From assembly GCF_017854415.1 (NCBI RefSeq), contig NZ_JAFMHR010000012.1:1-35329 (forward strand): a stretch of DNA of 35,329 bases, given 5' to 3'. The DNA is from Yoonia sp. (GTDB lineage: Bacteria; Pseudomonadota; Alphaproteobacteria; Rhodobacterales; Rhodobacteraceae). A model generated the notes under the pieces. It saw only the letters and a program-made list of their open reading frames with translations. It was not told the origin of the DNA and searched no databases. The position numbers were made by a program, and so were the translations under genes. Numbering within the stretch: the stretch's first letter is position 1; each line of letters starts with the position of its first letter. Shown here piece after piece: positions 1 to 7,179 of the stretch.

Positions 1-653
1 AGCGGATTCCAATCAAAAAGAGCAACCATTGACGCAGGCAGGGTGTTTGCCAAAAACATTTTGCCAGAGGCGATCATATTCGCCCGGATATAGAGCTGCC
101 TTATCACTCCCGAGGCGTTTGGAAACCATGGTGTTATACCCAAGAATACCAACCCAACTGCGCAACCCGTGAACCACGCAAGAACAAACATCCCAAAGGC
201 TTGGATAGGTTGATCAATCGTAATGGGCGCAAAGACAATGTGATAAATCGTCAAGACAACAAGAATGGTTAGGAATTGTTTGTACAACGTTGTCATAGCC
301 GCTGCGCAAATCGCAATGAGTGTGTTCATCGGTGGATGCATCATCATCGCTGACGTCGGACTGCCGGCACCGGCAATTGCGCTTACCGCTGTAATGTGGG
401 TCATAAACAGGAAGACGCCGCTCATAATATAAAGCATAAAATCGCCGCGTACCGGGGAGCTTCGCAGTCCGATGAGTTGGAACATTACGTAGAATACGAT
501 GACCAATGTCAGACCTTTGAGCATATCCAGCAAGATCCCGACAACCGCGTTTCGGTGTCCGCCGCGCATCGTGTGCACAATCGTATAATAGGTCACACCT
601 GCCATCGCAAAAAAGATGCGAGTTTTGCTTTTGTGGACGGGGGTTTGGAACAT
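1..653 (-). CDS. kpsM: Capsule polysaccharide export ABC transporter permease, KpsM-like (partial)
   Basis: This is the inner-membrane permease of an ABC-2 type exporter that moves capsular polysaccharide across the cytoplasmic membrane with a KpsT-type ATPase. The minus-strand frame is open from the ATG at 653 to the left edge, about 217 codons, so the C-terminus is outside the window. The translation starts MFQTPVHKSK and has a cytoplasmic N-terminus followed by several hydrophobic segments. It contains the stretches RGDFMLYIMSGVFLF and PTSAMMMHPPMNT and ends near LFDWNP; these resemble, from memory, roseobacter KpsM-like permeases. No good ribosome binding site precedes this ATG, and the frame stays open upstream to about 786 with only a TTG candidate, so the start is moderately sure. 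It is divergent from cysQ-kdsB-galU, which supply Kdo and UDP-glucose, and this supports a capsule role. Confidence 0.8.
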   Translation of the reverse strand, partial: MFQTPVHKSKTRIFFAMAGVTYYTIVHTMRGGHRNAVVGILLDMLKGLTLVIVFYVMFQLIGLRSSPVRGDFMLYIMSGVFLFMTHITAVSAIAGAGSPTSAMMMHPPMNTLIAICAAAMTTLYKQFLTILVVLTIYHIVFAPITIDQPIQAFGMFVLAWFTGCAVGLVFLGITPWFPNASGVIRQLYIRANMIASGKMFLANTLPASMVALFDWNP

Positions 654-779
654 TGTTTGCAGGGGCCTTTGGTTGCGGTGACGGCTTTGACGCTTAGTCT
701 CGCACGATAACCTTGCTGATCTCTTGACGCCAAAGCATAAGCAACCCCGCGAGAGTTTTCAACGACAGGGTGTTGCTGA

Positions 780-1577
780 ATGGACTATGTAAAACTGACG
801 GCGGTGATGCGGGACTTGGCTTTGCGGGCAGGCGACAAGATCATGGAGATCTATGCCGCCGATGATTTCGATGTGCGGTCCAAAAGTGATGACAGCCCCG
901 TGACCGCTGCAGATGAAGCCGCTGATGCGATTATCAGCGCAGGCTTGCGGGCTGCATTTCCCGATGTGCCGCTGGTGACCGAAGAACAATCAGCTTCTCA
1001 CGCGCAAGAGGTCAGCACATTCTTGATCGTTGATCCATTGGACGGCACAAAGGAATTCATCAAAAGGCGCGGTGATTTCACGGTCAACATCGCCTATGTT
1101 GTCGATGGGCAGCCCGTCCGTGGTGTGGTTTACGCGCCCGCAAAAGGCAGACTTTTCTATACCGATGAAACGGGTATGTCTGTAGAAGAAACGGGCCAGT
1201 TCGATAAGTCGATCGCCGGTCCACGAAAGCCGATCAAGGTGTCTACGCCTGACAATGCGGCGCTTTTGGTTGTGGCTTCAAAATCCCACCGCGACGCGGC
1301 AACAGATACCTACATCAGCAAGTATGCGATTAAGGATATGAAAAGCGCCGGATCGTCGCTCAAGTTTTGCCTGATTGCGACTGGTGAGGCCGATCTTTAC
1401 CCGCGTCTTGGCCGAACGATGGAATGGGACACCGCGGCCGGTCATGCTGTGTTAACTGGTGCAGGTGGCCGCGTTGTGCGGTTTGATGATCATAGTGACC
1501 TTACCTATGGTAAACCGATATTTGAAAATCCGTTTTTTATTGCTTACGCCCCGGGCGTTGCGTTGGAGAAAGCTTAA
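780..1577 (+). CDS. cysQ: 3'(2'),5'-bisphosphate nucleotidase CysQ
   Basis: CysQ is a Mg2+-dependent, lithium-sensitive type phosphatase of the inositol monophosphatase superfamily. It hydrolyses 3'-phosphoadenosine 5'-phosphate (PAP) to AMP, clearing the by-product of PAPS use. At 265 residues it is of usual family length. The metal-binding motif DPLDGTKEF is at residues 85-93, the upstream acidic residues are in TEEQ (67-70), and the second signature WDTAAGHAVL is at 216-225. Its stop overlaps the kdsB start by one base (TAATG), so the two are probably co-translated. A weak AGGG lies about 10 bases before the ATG. Its position at the head of a glycan locus ending in a PAPS-type sulfotransferase (7176-8609) suggests a role in sulfation as well as in assimilatory sulfate reduction. 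That role is inferred. Confidence 0.9.
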   Translation: MDYVKLTAVMRDLALRAGDKIMEIYAADDFDVRSKSDDSPVTAADEAADAIISAGLRAAFPDVPLVTEEQSASHAQEVSTFLIVDPLDGTKEFIKRRGDFTVNIAYVVDGQPVRGVVYAPAKGRLFYTDETGMSVEETGQFDKSIAGPRKPIKVSTPDNAALLVVASKSHRDAATDTYISKYAIKDMKSAGSSLKFCLIATGEADLYPRLGRTMEWDTAAGHAVLTGAGGRVVRFDDHSDLTYGKPIFENPFFIAYAPGVALEKA

Positions 1578-2377
1578 TGTCTGTTCTTATCGTTATTCCT
1601 GCACGCTACGCATCAACGAGGTATCCCGGGAAACCACTCGTCAGTCTGCGTGGTGCAACAGGCGAGGCAAGAAGCCTCATTAAACGATCCTGGGATGCTG
1701 CCTGCGCGGTTAAGGGTGTCGACAGGGTGGTCGTTGCGACTGATGACGGCAGAATTGCGGATGCAGCACGGGCATTCGGGGCCGAGGTCGTAATGACCTC
1801 TGAAACTTGCGCGAATGGCACCGAAAGATGCGCAGAGACGCTGGTGCGCATGGCCGGTGATTTCGATATTATTGTGAACCTGCAGGGTGATGCGCCTTTG
1901 ACGCCTGCCTGGTTTGTCGAAGATCTGGTGCAAGGCTTGCGCGACAACCCGCAAGCCCAAGTGGCAACGCCAGTTTTGCGGACCGAAGGGCGCGCCCTGA
2001 ATGGACTGCTGCAAGATCGCCGTGAAGGACGCGTTGGGGGCACCACGGCTGTTTTCGGGGCCGATCACAACGCACTATATTTCTCGAAAGAAGTAATCCC
2101 TTACACAGGGTCAACTTATTCAGATGATGACGATACGCCTGTGTTTCATCATGTCGGTGTATATGCCTATCGCCCCGATGCTTTGAAATCTTACCCCGAC
2201 TGGGAAAGCGGCCCTCTGGAACATCTGGAGGGCTTGGAACAGCTGCGCTTCTTGGAGCGCGGTGTGCCAATGCTTTGTGTTGAGGTCGCAGCAAGGGGTC
2301 GTCAGTTCTGGGAATTGAACAACCCCGAAGACGTACCGCGTATCGAGGCGATGTTGGTAGAAATGGGCCATGGATAA
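1577..2377 (+). CDS. kdsB: 3-deoxy-manno-octulosonate cytidylyltransferase KdsB
   Basis: KdsB activates Kdo with CTP to give CMP-Kdo, the donor for LPS inner core and for Kdo-containing capsule linkers. The 266-residue protein opens with the family nucleotide-binding motif IPARYASTRYPGKPL (7-21). It has VVATDD (52-57) and NGTERCAE (80-87), and carries NLQGDAPL (101-108) where most family members have QGDEPL. The E to A change next to the catalytic-site Asp is a small oddity; the overall fold motifs are otherwise kept. It starts inside the cysQ stop codon. A second Kdo pathway gene, kdsD, lies at 11777-12745. A capsule-specific KdsB paralogue is possible because the gene sits beside kpsM, but one sequence cannot separate that from the housekeeping copy. 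Confidence 0.92.
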   Translation: MSVLIVIPARYASTRYPGKPLVSLRGATGEARSLIKRSWDAACAVKGVDRVVVATDDGRIADAARAFGAEVVMTSETCANGTERCAETLVRMAGDFDIIVNLQGDAPLTPAWFVEDLVQGLRDNPQAQVATPVLRTEGRALNGLLQDRREGRVGGTTAVFGADHNALYFSKEVIPYTGSTYSDDDDTPVFHHVGVYAYRPDALKSYPDWESGPLEHLEGLEQLRFLERGVPMLCVEVAARGRQFWELNNPEDVPRIEAMLVEMGHG

Positions 2378-2393
2378 GTAGGTTCACTAATTA

Positions 2394-2416
2394 CCGGACC
2401 ATTCTTGTTAGTCCGG
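2394..2416 (+). other. Hairpin between kdsB and galU
   Basis: The arms CCGGAC (2394-2399) and GTCCGG (2411-2416) flank an 11-base loop in the 107-base kdsB-galU gap. No T-run follows, so it is not a convincing intrinsic terminator. It could slow readthrough or mark the end of the cysQ-kdsB message. The structure is visible, the function is not. Confidence 0.35.
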
Positions 2417-2484
2417 CCTTAATATTAGACTGTTAACCAGTTACATTTGAACTATCGCGCAAACTGATCATTGAAGGCACTCAC

Positions 2485-3378
2485 ATGAATAGAAAAGTTT
2501 CAAAAGCGATTTTTCCCGTTGCAGGTTTGGGAACCCGCTTTCTGCCTGCGACCAAATCCGTGCCCAAAGAGATCATGACTTTGGTCGACCGCCCCTTGAT
2601 TCAATATGCCATTGATGAGGCGCGCGCTGCTGGTATCGAAGACTTCATTTTTGTGACCTCGCGCGGAAAATCCGCGCTGGAGGACTATTTTGACGTATCA
2701 CCCGATCTTGAGGCGGCATTGGAAAGTTCAGGCAAGACTGAGCTGCTCGAGACTTTGCGTAATACGAATATGGAAAGCGGCACGATTGCATACTTGCGCC
2801 AACACAAAGCGCTTGGGCTTGGGCATGCGGTGTCTTGTGCGCGCAAACTGATTGGGGATGAACCCTTTGCGGTTATTTTGCCTGACGACGTAATCGCGGC
2901 CGAAAAGCCGTGTTTGCAGCAGATGGTCGAGGCATATCAAGAAACTGGCGGTGCAATGGTTGCGACGATGGAAGTGCTGCCAACGCAGACGTCGTCATAC
3001 GGTATCTTGGACATCGCAAGCCAAGATGGACCGATTGTGTCCGTCAACGGATTGGTCGAAAAACCTGCATTGGGCGCGGCGCCATCGAACCTTGCAGTTA
3101 TCGGACGCTATATTCTGACGCCGCAGGTTTTAGACAATTTGGACAATATTGGTCGTGGTGCTGGCGGAGAGATTCAATTGACTGACGCGATCTCGGCAGA
3201 GGTCGCTGCAGGGCGCAATGTATTTGGCTATCGCTTTGATGGCCAAAGATACGATTGCGGGTCAAAGGCTGGCTTTTTGCAGGCGACGGTTGCGTTTGCA
3301 CTTGCCCGTGCAGAATTGCACGATGAGTTTGCCGCATTCTTGGCGGATATGCATGCAGTGAAGCAGGCTGCGCAGTAG
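2485..3378 (+). CDS. galU: UTP-glucose-1-phosphate uridylyltransferase GalU
   Basis: GalU makes UDP-glucose from UTP and glucose-1-phosphate for exopolysaccharide, capsule and LPS sugars. The 297-residue protein has the diagnostic N-terminal motif GLGTRFLPATKSVPKEIM (14-31), in which the GxGTR loop binds nucleotide and the Lys contacts phosphate. Further in are the family segments ILPDDVI and GLVEKPALGAAPSNLAVIGRY (the latter in two parts around residues 192-212) and the C-terminal RYDCGSKAGFLQA. The length is typical of bacterial GalU. It follows a 107-base gap with a hairpin and probably has its own promoter. It is followed closely by four genes for glycan assembly and modification, so it likely provides the precursor for that pathway. 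Confidence 0.95.
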   Translation: MNRKVSKAIFPVAGLGTRFLPATKSVPKEIMTLVDRPLIQYAIDEARAAGIEDFIFVTSRGKSALEDYFDVSPDLEAALESSGKTELLETLRNTNMESGTIAYLRQHKALGLGHAVSCARKLIGDEPFAVILPDDVIAAEKPCLQQMVEAYQETGGAMVATMEVLPTQTSSYGILDIASQDGPIVSVNGLVEKPALGAAPSNLAVIGRYILTPQVLDNLDNIGRGAGGEIQLTDAISAEVAAGRNVFGYRFDGQRYDCGSKAGFLQATVAFALARAELHDEFAAFLADMHAVKQAAQ

Positions 3379-3391
3379 CGAATACAGTGGG

Positions 3392-4429
3392 ATGCCAATG
3401 AGCCGCGCAAAGGGTCTTCCGGGTCTATGGGGCGCATATCGACTGCGCTGGAAACGGCGGCGTTTCTTGTTTCGGGTCTGGCGCAAGCGCAAGCAGATCA
3501 AGGCGGTCCATGATCGGACGTCAAAACTCTCAAGTGATGCGATCTTTGTGTTTTCAACTGTGCGCAATGAAATGTTGCGCCTTCCTTACTTTCTAAAGCA
3601 CTACCGTGCGCTTGGCGTCGACCATTTCTTGATTGTTGACAACGGAAGCGATGATGGGACGGCAGAATTTCTGGCAGCGCAAGCTGATGTTTCGCTTTGG
3701 ACGACAAAGCACAGCTATCGATTGGCGCGATTTGGAGTTGACTGGCTTGGCTGGTTGCAAGCCAAGCACGGGCATAATCGATGGTGCCTGACTGTTGATG
3801 CGGACGAGTTGCTGATCTATCCGGATTATCAGTCGCGTGACCTCAAGGCGTTGACGGCGTGGCTCGATCAACAAAACCTGACATCATTCGGCGCGCTTCT
3901 GCTGGACCTCTATCCAAAGGGGCCGCTTGGAGATGCCAATTACTTGTCTGGCGGGGATCCGACAAAGACGCTTTGTTGGTATGATGCGGACAATTATCGC
4001 CACAAATACCACCCTTATTATGGCAACCTATGGATTCAGGGCGGCGTCCGCGATCGCATGTTTTTTGCAGCCGAACCAGACCGCGCGCCAACATTGAATA
4101 AGACGCCGTTGGTGCGCTGGAACAGACGCTTTGCCTACGTGAGCTCTACGCATCAGATATTGCCCCGGCATCTGCATGATGTCTTTGATTTTGAAGGAGA
4201 AAGCAAGACGAGCGGGGTTCTGCTGTATACCAAGTTCTTGCCGAACATTGGTGCGAAATCATCAGAAGAACTTGAGCGTAAACAACATTTTGAAAACAGC
4301 ATCCATTACACAGATTACTATCGACAAATGATAGAGAACCCAACCCTGTGGTATGATGGTTCGTCATCTTACTCGAGTGATCAGAAGTTGGTTGAACAAG
4401 GGTTGATGTCAAAAGGATCTTGGGTCTGA
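3392..4429 (+). CDS. Glycosyltransferase, GT2-like (Glyco_tranf_2_4 type), first paralogue
   Basis: A 345-residue cytoplasmic glycosyltransferase with a GT-A type fold signature. It has a basic N-terminus (YRLRWKRRRF), then the nucleotide-sugar site block FSTVRNEMLRLPYFLKHY, the segment FLIVDNGSDDGT, and the acidic motif TVDADEL, a DxD-type metal and donor site. The sugar substrate cannot be read from sequence. The next gene (4469-5479) is a clear paralogue, colinear over its whole length, and the shared SYRLRW/AYRLRW N-terminus and LMSKG(S/N)W C-terminus show a tandem duplication. Two start codons are possible, ATG 3392 and ATG 3398, neither with a strong ribosome binding site. It begins 13 bases after galU. 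Family assignment rests on motif recall. Confidence 0.82.
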   Translation: MPMSRAKGLPGLWGAYRLRWKRRRFLFRVWRKRKQIKAVHDRTSKLSSDAIFVFSTVRNEMLRLPYFLKHYRALGVDHFLIVDNGSDDGTAEFLAAQADVSLWTTKHSYRLARFGVDWLGWLQAKHGHNRWCLTVDADELLIYPDYQSRDLKALTAWLDQQNLTSFGALLLDLYPKGPLGDANYLSGGDPTKTLCWYDADNYRHKYHPYYGNLWIQGGVRDRMFFAAEPDRAPTLNKTPLVRWNRRFAYVSSTHQILPRHLHDVFDFEGESKTSGVLLYTKFLPNIGAKSSEELERKQHFENSIHYTDYYRQMIENPTLWYDGSSSYSSDQKLVEQGLMSKGSWV

Positions 4430-4468
4430 TATGCGTTTATCTAAGCGCAGGAACAAGAAGCGATAGCT

Positions 4469-5479
4469 TTGGGAATTTGGACATCATATCGGTTGCGGTG
4501 GCAACGCAAGTACTGGCGGATGCGTGCATTGCGCAAAGGTCGCGCGTTGCGTTCAGTTGCAAATCGTACCAACCGGATCGGCGCTGACGATATTTTGCTC
4601 TTTTGCACCTTCAGAAACGAAGCTGTGCGGCTGCCATATTTTCTAGAATATTACCGAAAGTTGGGGATCAACCATTTTTTCATGGTCGACAACGACAGTA
4701 AAGATGGTGGCGCTGCATTCATCTTGGAACAGCCGGATGTATCACTTTGGTCCACCAAAGCCGCATATGGCGATGCACGATATGGCATGGATTGGCTCAC
4801 CTATCTGCAAGGTAAATATGCGCCTGGCCACTGGGCATTGACCGTCGATGTCGACGAGTTTTTTGTCTATCCATTCTGTGACACGCGCCCGATAAGCGCG
4901 CTGGCCGATTGGCTTGATGCGTCTCAAGTGCGGTCCTTTGGGGCGATGCTTTTGGATATGTACCCCAAGGGTCCGGTTGGGCAGACGGCGTATGTCAAAG
5001 GGTCTGATCCATTCGTGATTGCGCGGTGGTTTGATCCGGGCAACTACATCATGACCAAGAACAAACTGCTTCAGAACCTTTGGATACAAGGTGGCCCGCG
5101 CGCGCGCACTTTCTTTGCTAGCAAGCCCAAACAAGCGCCAGCGTTAAACAAAGTTCCTTTCGTTAAATGGCGCAAGCCGTATGCTTATGTCAGTTCAACC
5201 CACATGATTTTGCCGCGCGGATTGAACCTGGTCTATGACCAGCAGGGCGGGGAAAAAACCTCTGGCATTTTGCTGCACGCGAAATTTCTGAATACTTTTG
5301 GCGCACGCGTGACCGAGGAGGCATTGCGTGGCGAACATTATCAGGCCGGACGGGAATATAAGTCATACGCTGATAGGCACGGGGCGGACCCAGATTTCTG
5401 GTGCCAATGGAGCGAGCAATACATTAACTGGCGTCAGCTTGAAATTCTTGGCCTGATGTCAAAAGGGAACTGGGCATGA
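4469..5479 (+). CDS. Glycosyltransferase, GT2-like, second paralogue (TTG start)
   Basis: A 336-residue paralogue of the preceding glycosyltransferase. It has the same order of motifs: FCTFRNEAVRLPYFLEYY, FMVDNDSKDGG, and TVDVDEFFVYP with the DxDE metal site. The start is probably the TTG at 4469. The residues it adds (GIWTSYRLRWQRK) align with the N-terminus of the paralogue, and AGGAACAAGAAG lies upstream as a possible ribosome binding site; the next Met would cut this conserved segment. The end overlaps the following gene by 4 bases (ATGA), indicating translational coupling. The two copies have diverged considerably, so they may add different sugars or linkages. The substrate is unknown. 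Confidence 0.82.
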   Translation: MGIWTSYRLRWQRKYWRMRALRKGRALRSVANRTNRIGADDILLFCTFRNEAVRLPYFLEYYRKLGINHFFMVDNDSKDGGAAFILEQPDVSLWSTKAAYGDARYGMDWLTYLQGKYAPGHWALTVDVDEFFVYPFCDTRPISALADWLDASQVRSFGAMLLDMYPKGPVGQTAYVKGSDPFVIARWFDPGNYIMTKNKLLQNLWIQGGPRARTFFASKPKQAPALNKVPFVKWRKPYAYVSSTHMILPRGLNLVYDQQGGEKTSGILLHAKFLNTFGARVTEEALRGEHYQAGREYKSYADRHGADPDFWCQWSEQYINWRQLEILGLMSKGNWA

Positions 5480-7179
5480 CGCTGGGTGTGATCATGTTAA
5501 TCCACACCGGTTTTGACCGTGCCGAACAAATGGCCCGCCATTGGAACGATGCGGGCTGTCCTGTCGATATCCATATCGATAGCAACGTTAGCCGCGCCTC
5601 GCACGATCACTTTGTCAGCGCCTTGTCTGATCTGAGCATGGTGCGCTTTTGCGCGCGGCAGCGCTGTGAATGGGGGACATGGGGGCTCGTGGCTGCTTCG
5701 CAGGCTGCAGCGACGATGATGCTCGAGGAATTTGCTGATGTTTCGCATGTCTTTTTGGCATCAGGATCGTGCCTGCCATTGCGCCCTGTGCAAGAATTGC
5801 AGGCCTATTTGCAAGAGCATCCGGATACCGACTTTATCGAGAGCGCAACAACATCGGACGTACTTTGGACTGTTGGTGGTTTGGACCGCGAACGCTTTAC
5901 GCTGCGGTTCCCGCTGGCTTGGAAGAAACACCGCAAGCTGTTTGATTGGTTTGTGACGTTGCAGCAAATGGTGGGGTACAAACGCAAGATTCCAGAGGGC
6001 CTTGTCCCGCATATGGGATCGCAGTGGTGGTGTTTGACGCGCCAAACGCTTGATGCGATTCTTCAGGACCCGAACCGACCCGTTTATGATAGGTTTTTTC
6101 GCCATGTTTGGATCCCTGACGAGAGCTATTACCAAAGCGTTGTGCGATTGCATGCTCGGACGGTCCAAAGCCGGTCGCTGACGCTGGCAAAGTTCGACTA
6201 TCAAGGTAAGCCGCATATTTTCTTTGACGATCACCTAGAGCTTTTGCAGCGATCTGACTGCTTTGTCGCACGCAAGATCTGGCGCGATGCAGAGGTTCTG
6301 TACAAGATGTTTCCCCAGCCCGTCGATGCGGACCGGTTGGGTGCAGCGCCGAACACGGGCACTGTTGACCGGCTTTTTTCCCACGCTGTGGAACGGCGAA
6401 CACTGGGACGTCCGGGACTTTATATGCAAAGCAGATTCCCAAGCGCCGACCGTGAGAATGGTGTTGCCGCGGCACCTTATGCGGTCCTTCAGGGCTTTGA
6501 TGATGTCTTTCCGGACTTCAAAAGCTGGCTCACCGAACGCACAGGTGCACAGGTGCATGGGCATCTTTTTGCAAAAGACCGTGTGCATTTTGCGGACGAA
6601 AGCAGAATCTATCGTGGCGGCCTGTCGGATCATCCCCGCTTGCGCGACTATAACGCAAAGATGTTCCTGACCAACCTGATCTGGAATGGCCGGGAAGATC
6701 AGCATTGCTTCCAATTTGGTCCTGCCGACAGCCAAGAGGTACAATGGACCCTTGCGAAAGACACGAACGCCAGCATTTGGGTGATCTCTGGGGCATGGTC
6801 GATACCGCTTTATCGGTCGGGGCGTTCCGCCAGTGAGGTGCGCGCCGAGGCTGCTCGTTTGCAGCGGATCGAAAGCAAGTTCCTCAAGACGTTGCGCGGG
6901 CCGCATGCACATGCACGGATCAAGATCATGACTTTGGCCGAATTCATCGAAACGCCGATGGATGTTCTGCAAACGATTATCGACGACATTGCTGGCCACA
7001 AAGGCAGAGCATTGACGCAAACGCCTAAGATGGCCGACCTGACGGGACTTGCCGATTTCTTGCAAGAGCTGCGCAACCAAGGCATGCACCCGTTCCTGAC
7101 CGGAGATATCACCCAAGGCAATTTGCGCAAAGCACAGGCAAAGCCGCGTCGTAAACCTTATATTATTGCCCAGAAATGA
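5476..7179 (+). CDS. Core-2/I-branching (GT14-type) glycosyltransferase with C-terminal extension
   Basis: A 567-residue protein. Residues 1 to about 270 match the Core-2/I-branching beta-1,6-N-acetylglucosaminyltransferase family. The start LGVIMLIHTGFDRAEQMARH is followed by VDIHIDSN, HVFLASGSCLPLRP (the family D/SGxxxPL block), MGSQWWCLTR and WIPDESYYQS, which carries the acidic catalytic region. Residues of about 330-540 form an extension found, from memory, in Rhodobacteraceae proteins annotated as DUF5927/DUF5928; its role is unknown. It overlaps its neighbours by 4 bases at both ends (ATGA), so it is translationally coupled with the GT2-like gene before it and the sulfotransferase after it. 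A role in branching a surface glycan is inferred. The actual donor and acceptor may differ from the animal enzymes. Confidence 0.82.
   Translation: MTLGVIMLIHTGFDRAEQMARHWNDAGCPVDIHIDSNVSRASHDHFVSALSDLSMVRFCARQRCEWGTWGLVAASQAAATMMLEEFADVSHVFLASGSCLPLRPVQELQAYLQEHPDTDFIESATTSDVLWTVGGLDRERFTLRFPLAWKKHRKLFDWFVTLQQMVGYKRKIPEGLVPHMGSQWWCLTRQTLDAILQDPNRPVYDRFFRHVWIPDESYYQSVVRLHARTVQSRSLTLAKFDYQGKPHIFFDDHLELLQRSDCFVARKIWRDAEVLYKMFPQPVDADRLGAAPNTGTVDRLFSHAVERRTLGRPGLYMQSRFPSADRENGVAAAPYAVLQGFDDVFPDFKSWLTERTGAQVHGHLFAKDRVHFADESRIYRGGLSDHPRLRDYNAKMFLTNLIWNGREDQHCFQFGPADSQEVQWTLAKDTNASIWVISGAWSIPLYRSGRSASEVRAEAARLQRIESKFLKTLRGPHAHARIKIMTLAEFIETPMDVLQTIIDDIAGHKGRALTQTPKMADLTGLADFLQELRNQGMHPFLTGDITQGNLRKAQAKPRRKPYIIAQK

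Noticed and set aside
396-710. Plus-strand open frame of 104 codons in the first 700 bases
   Set aside because: It is antisense to the KpsM-like permease, whose membrane segments and family motifs are clear.
6235-7116. Minus-strand open frame of 293 codons inside the GT14-type gene
   Set aside because: It lies wholly within a gene with clear motifs and tight operon overlaps, and its translation has no recognisable domain.
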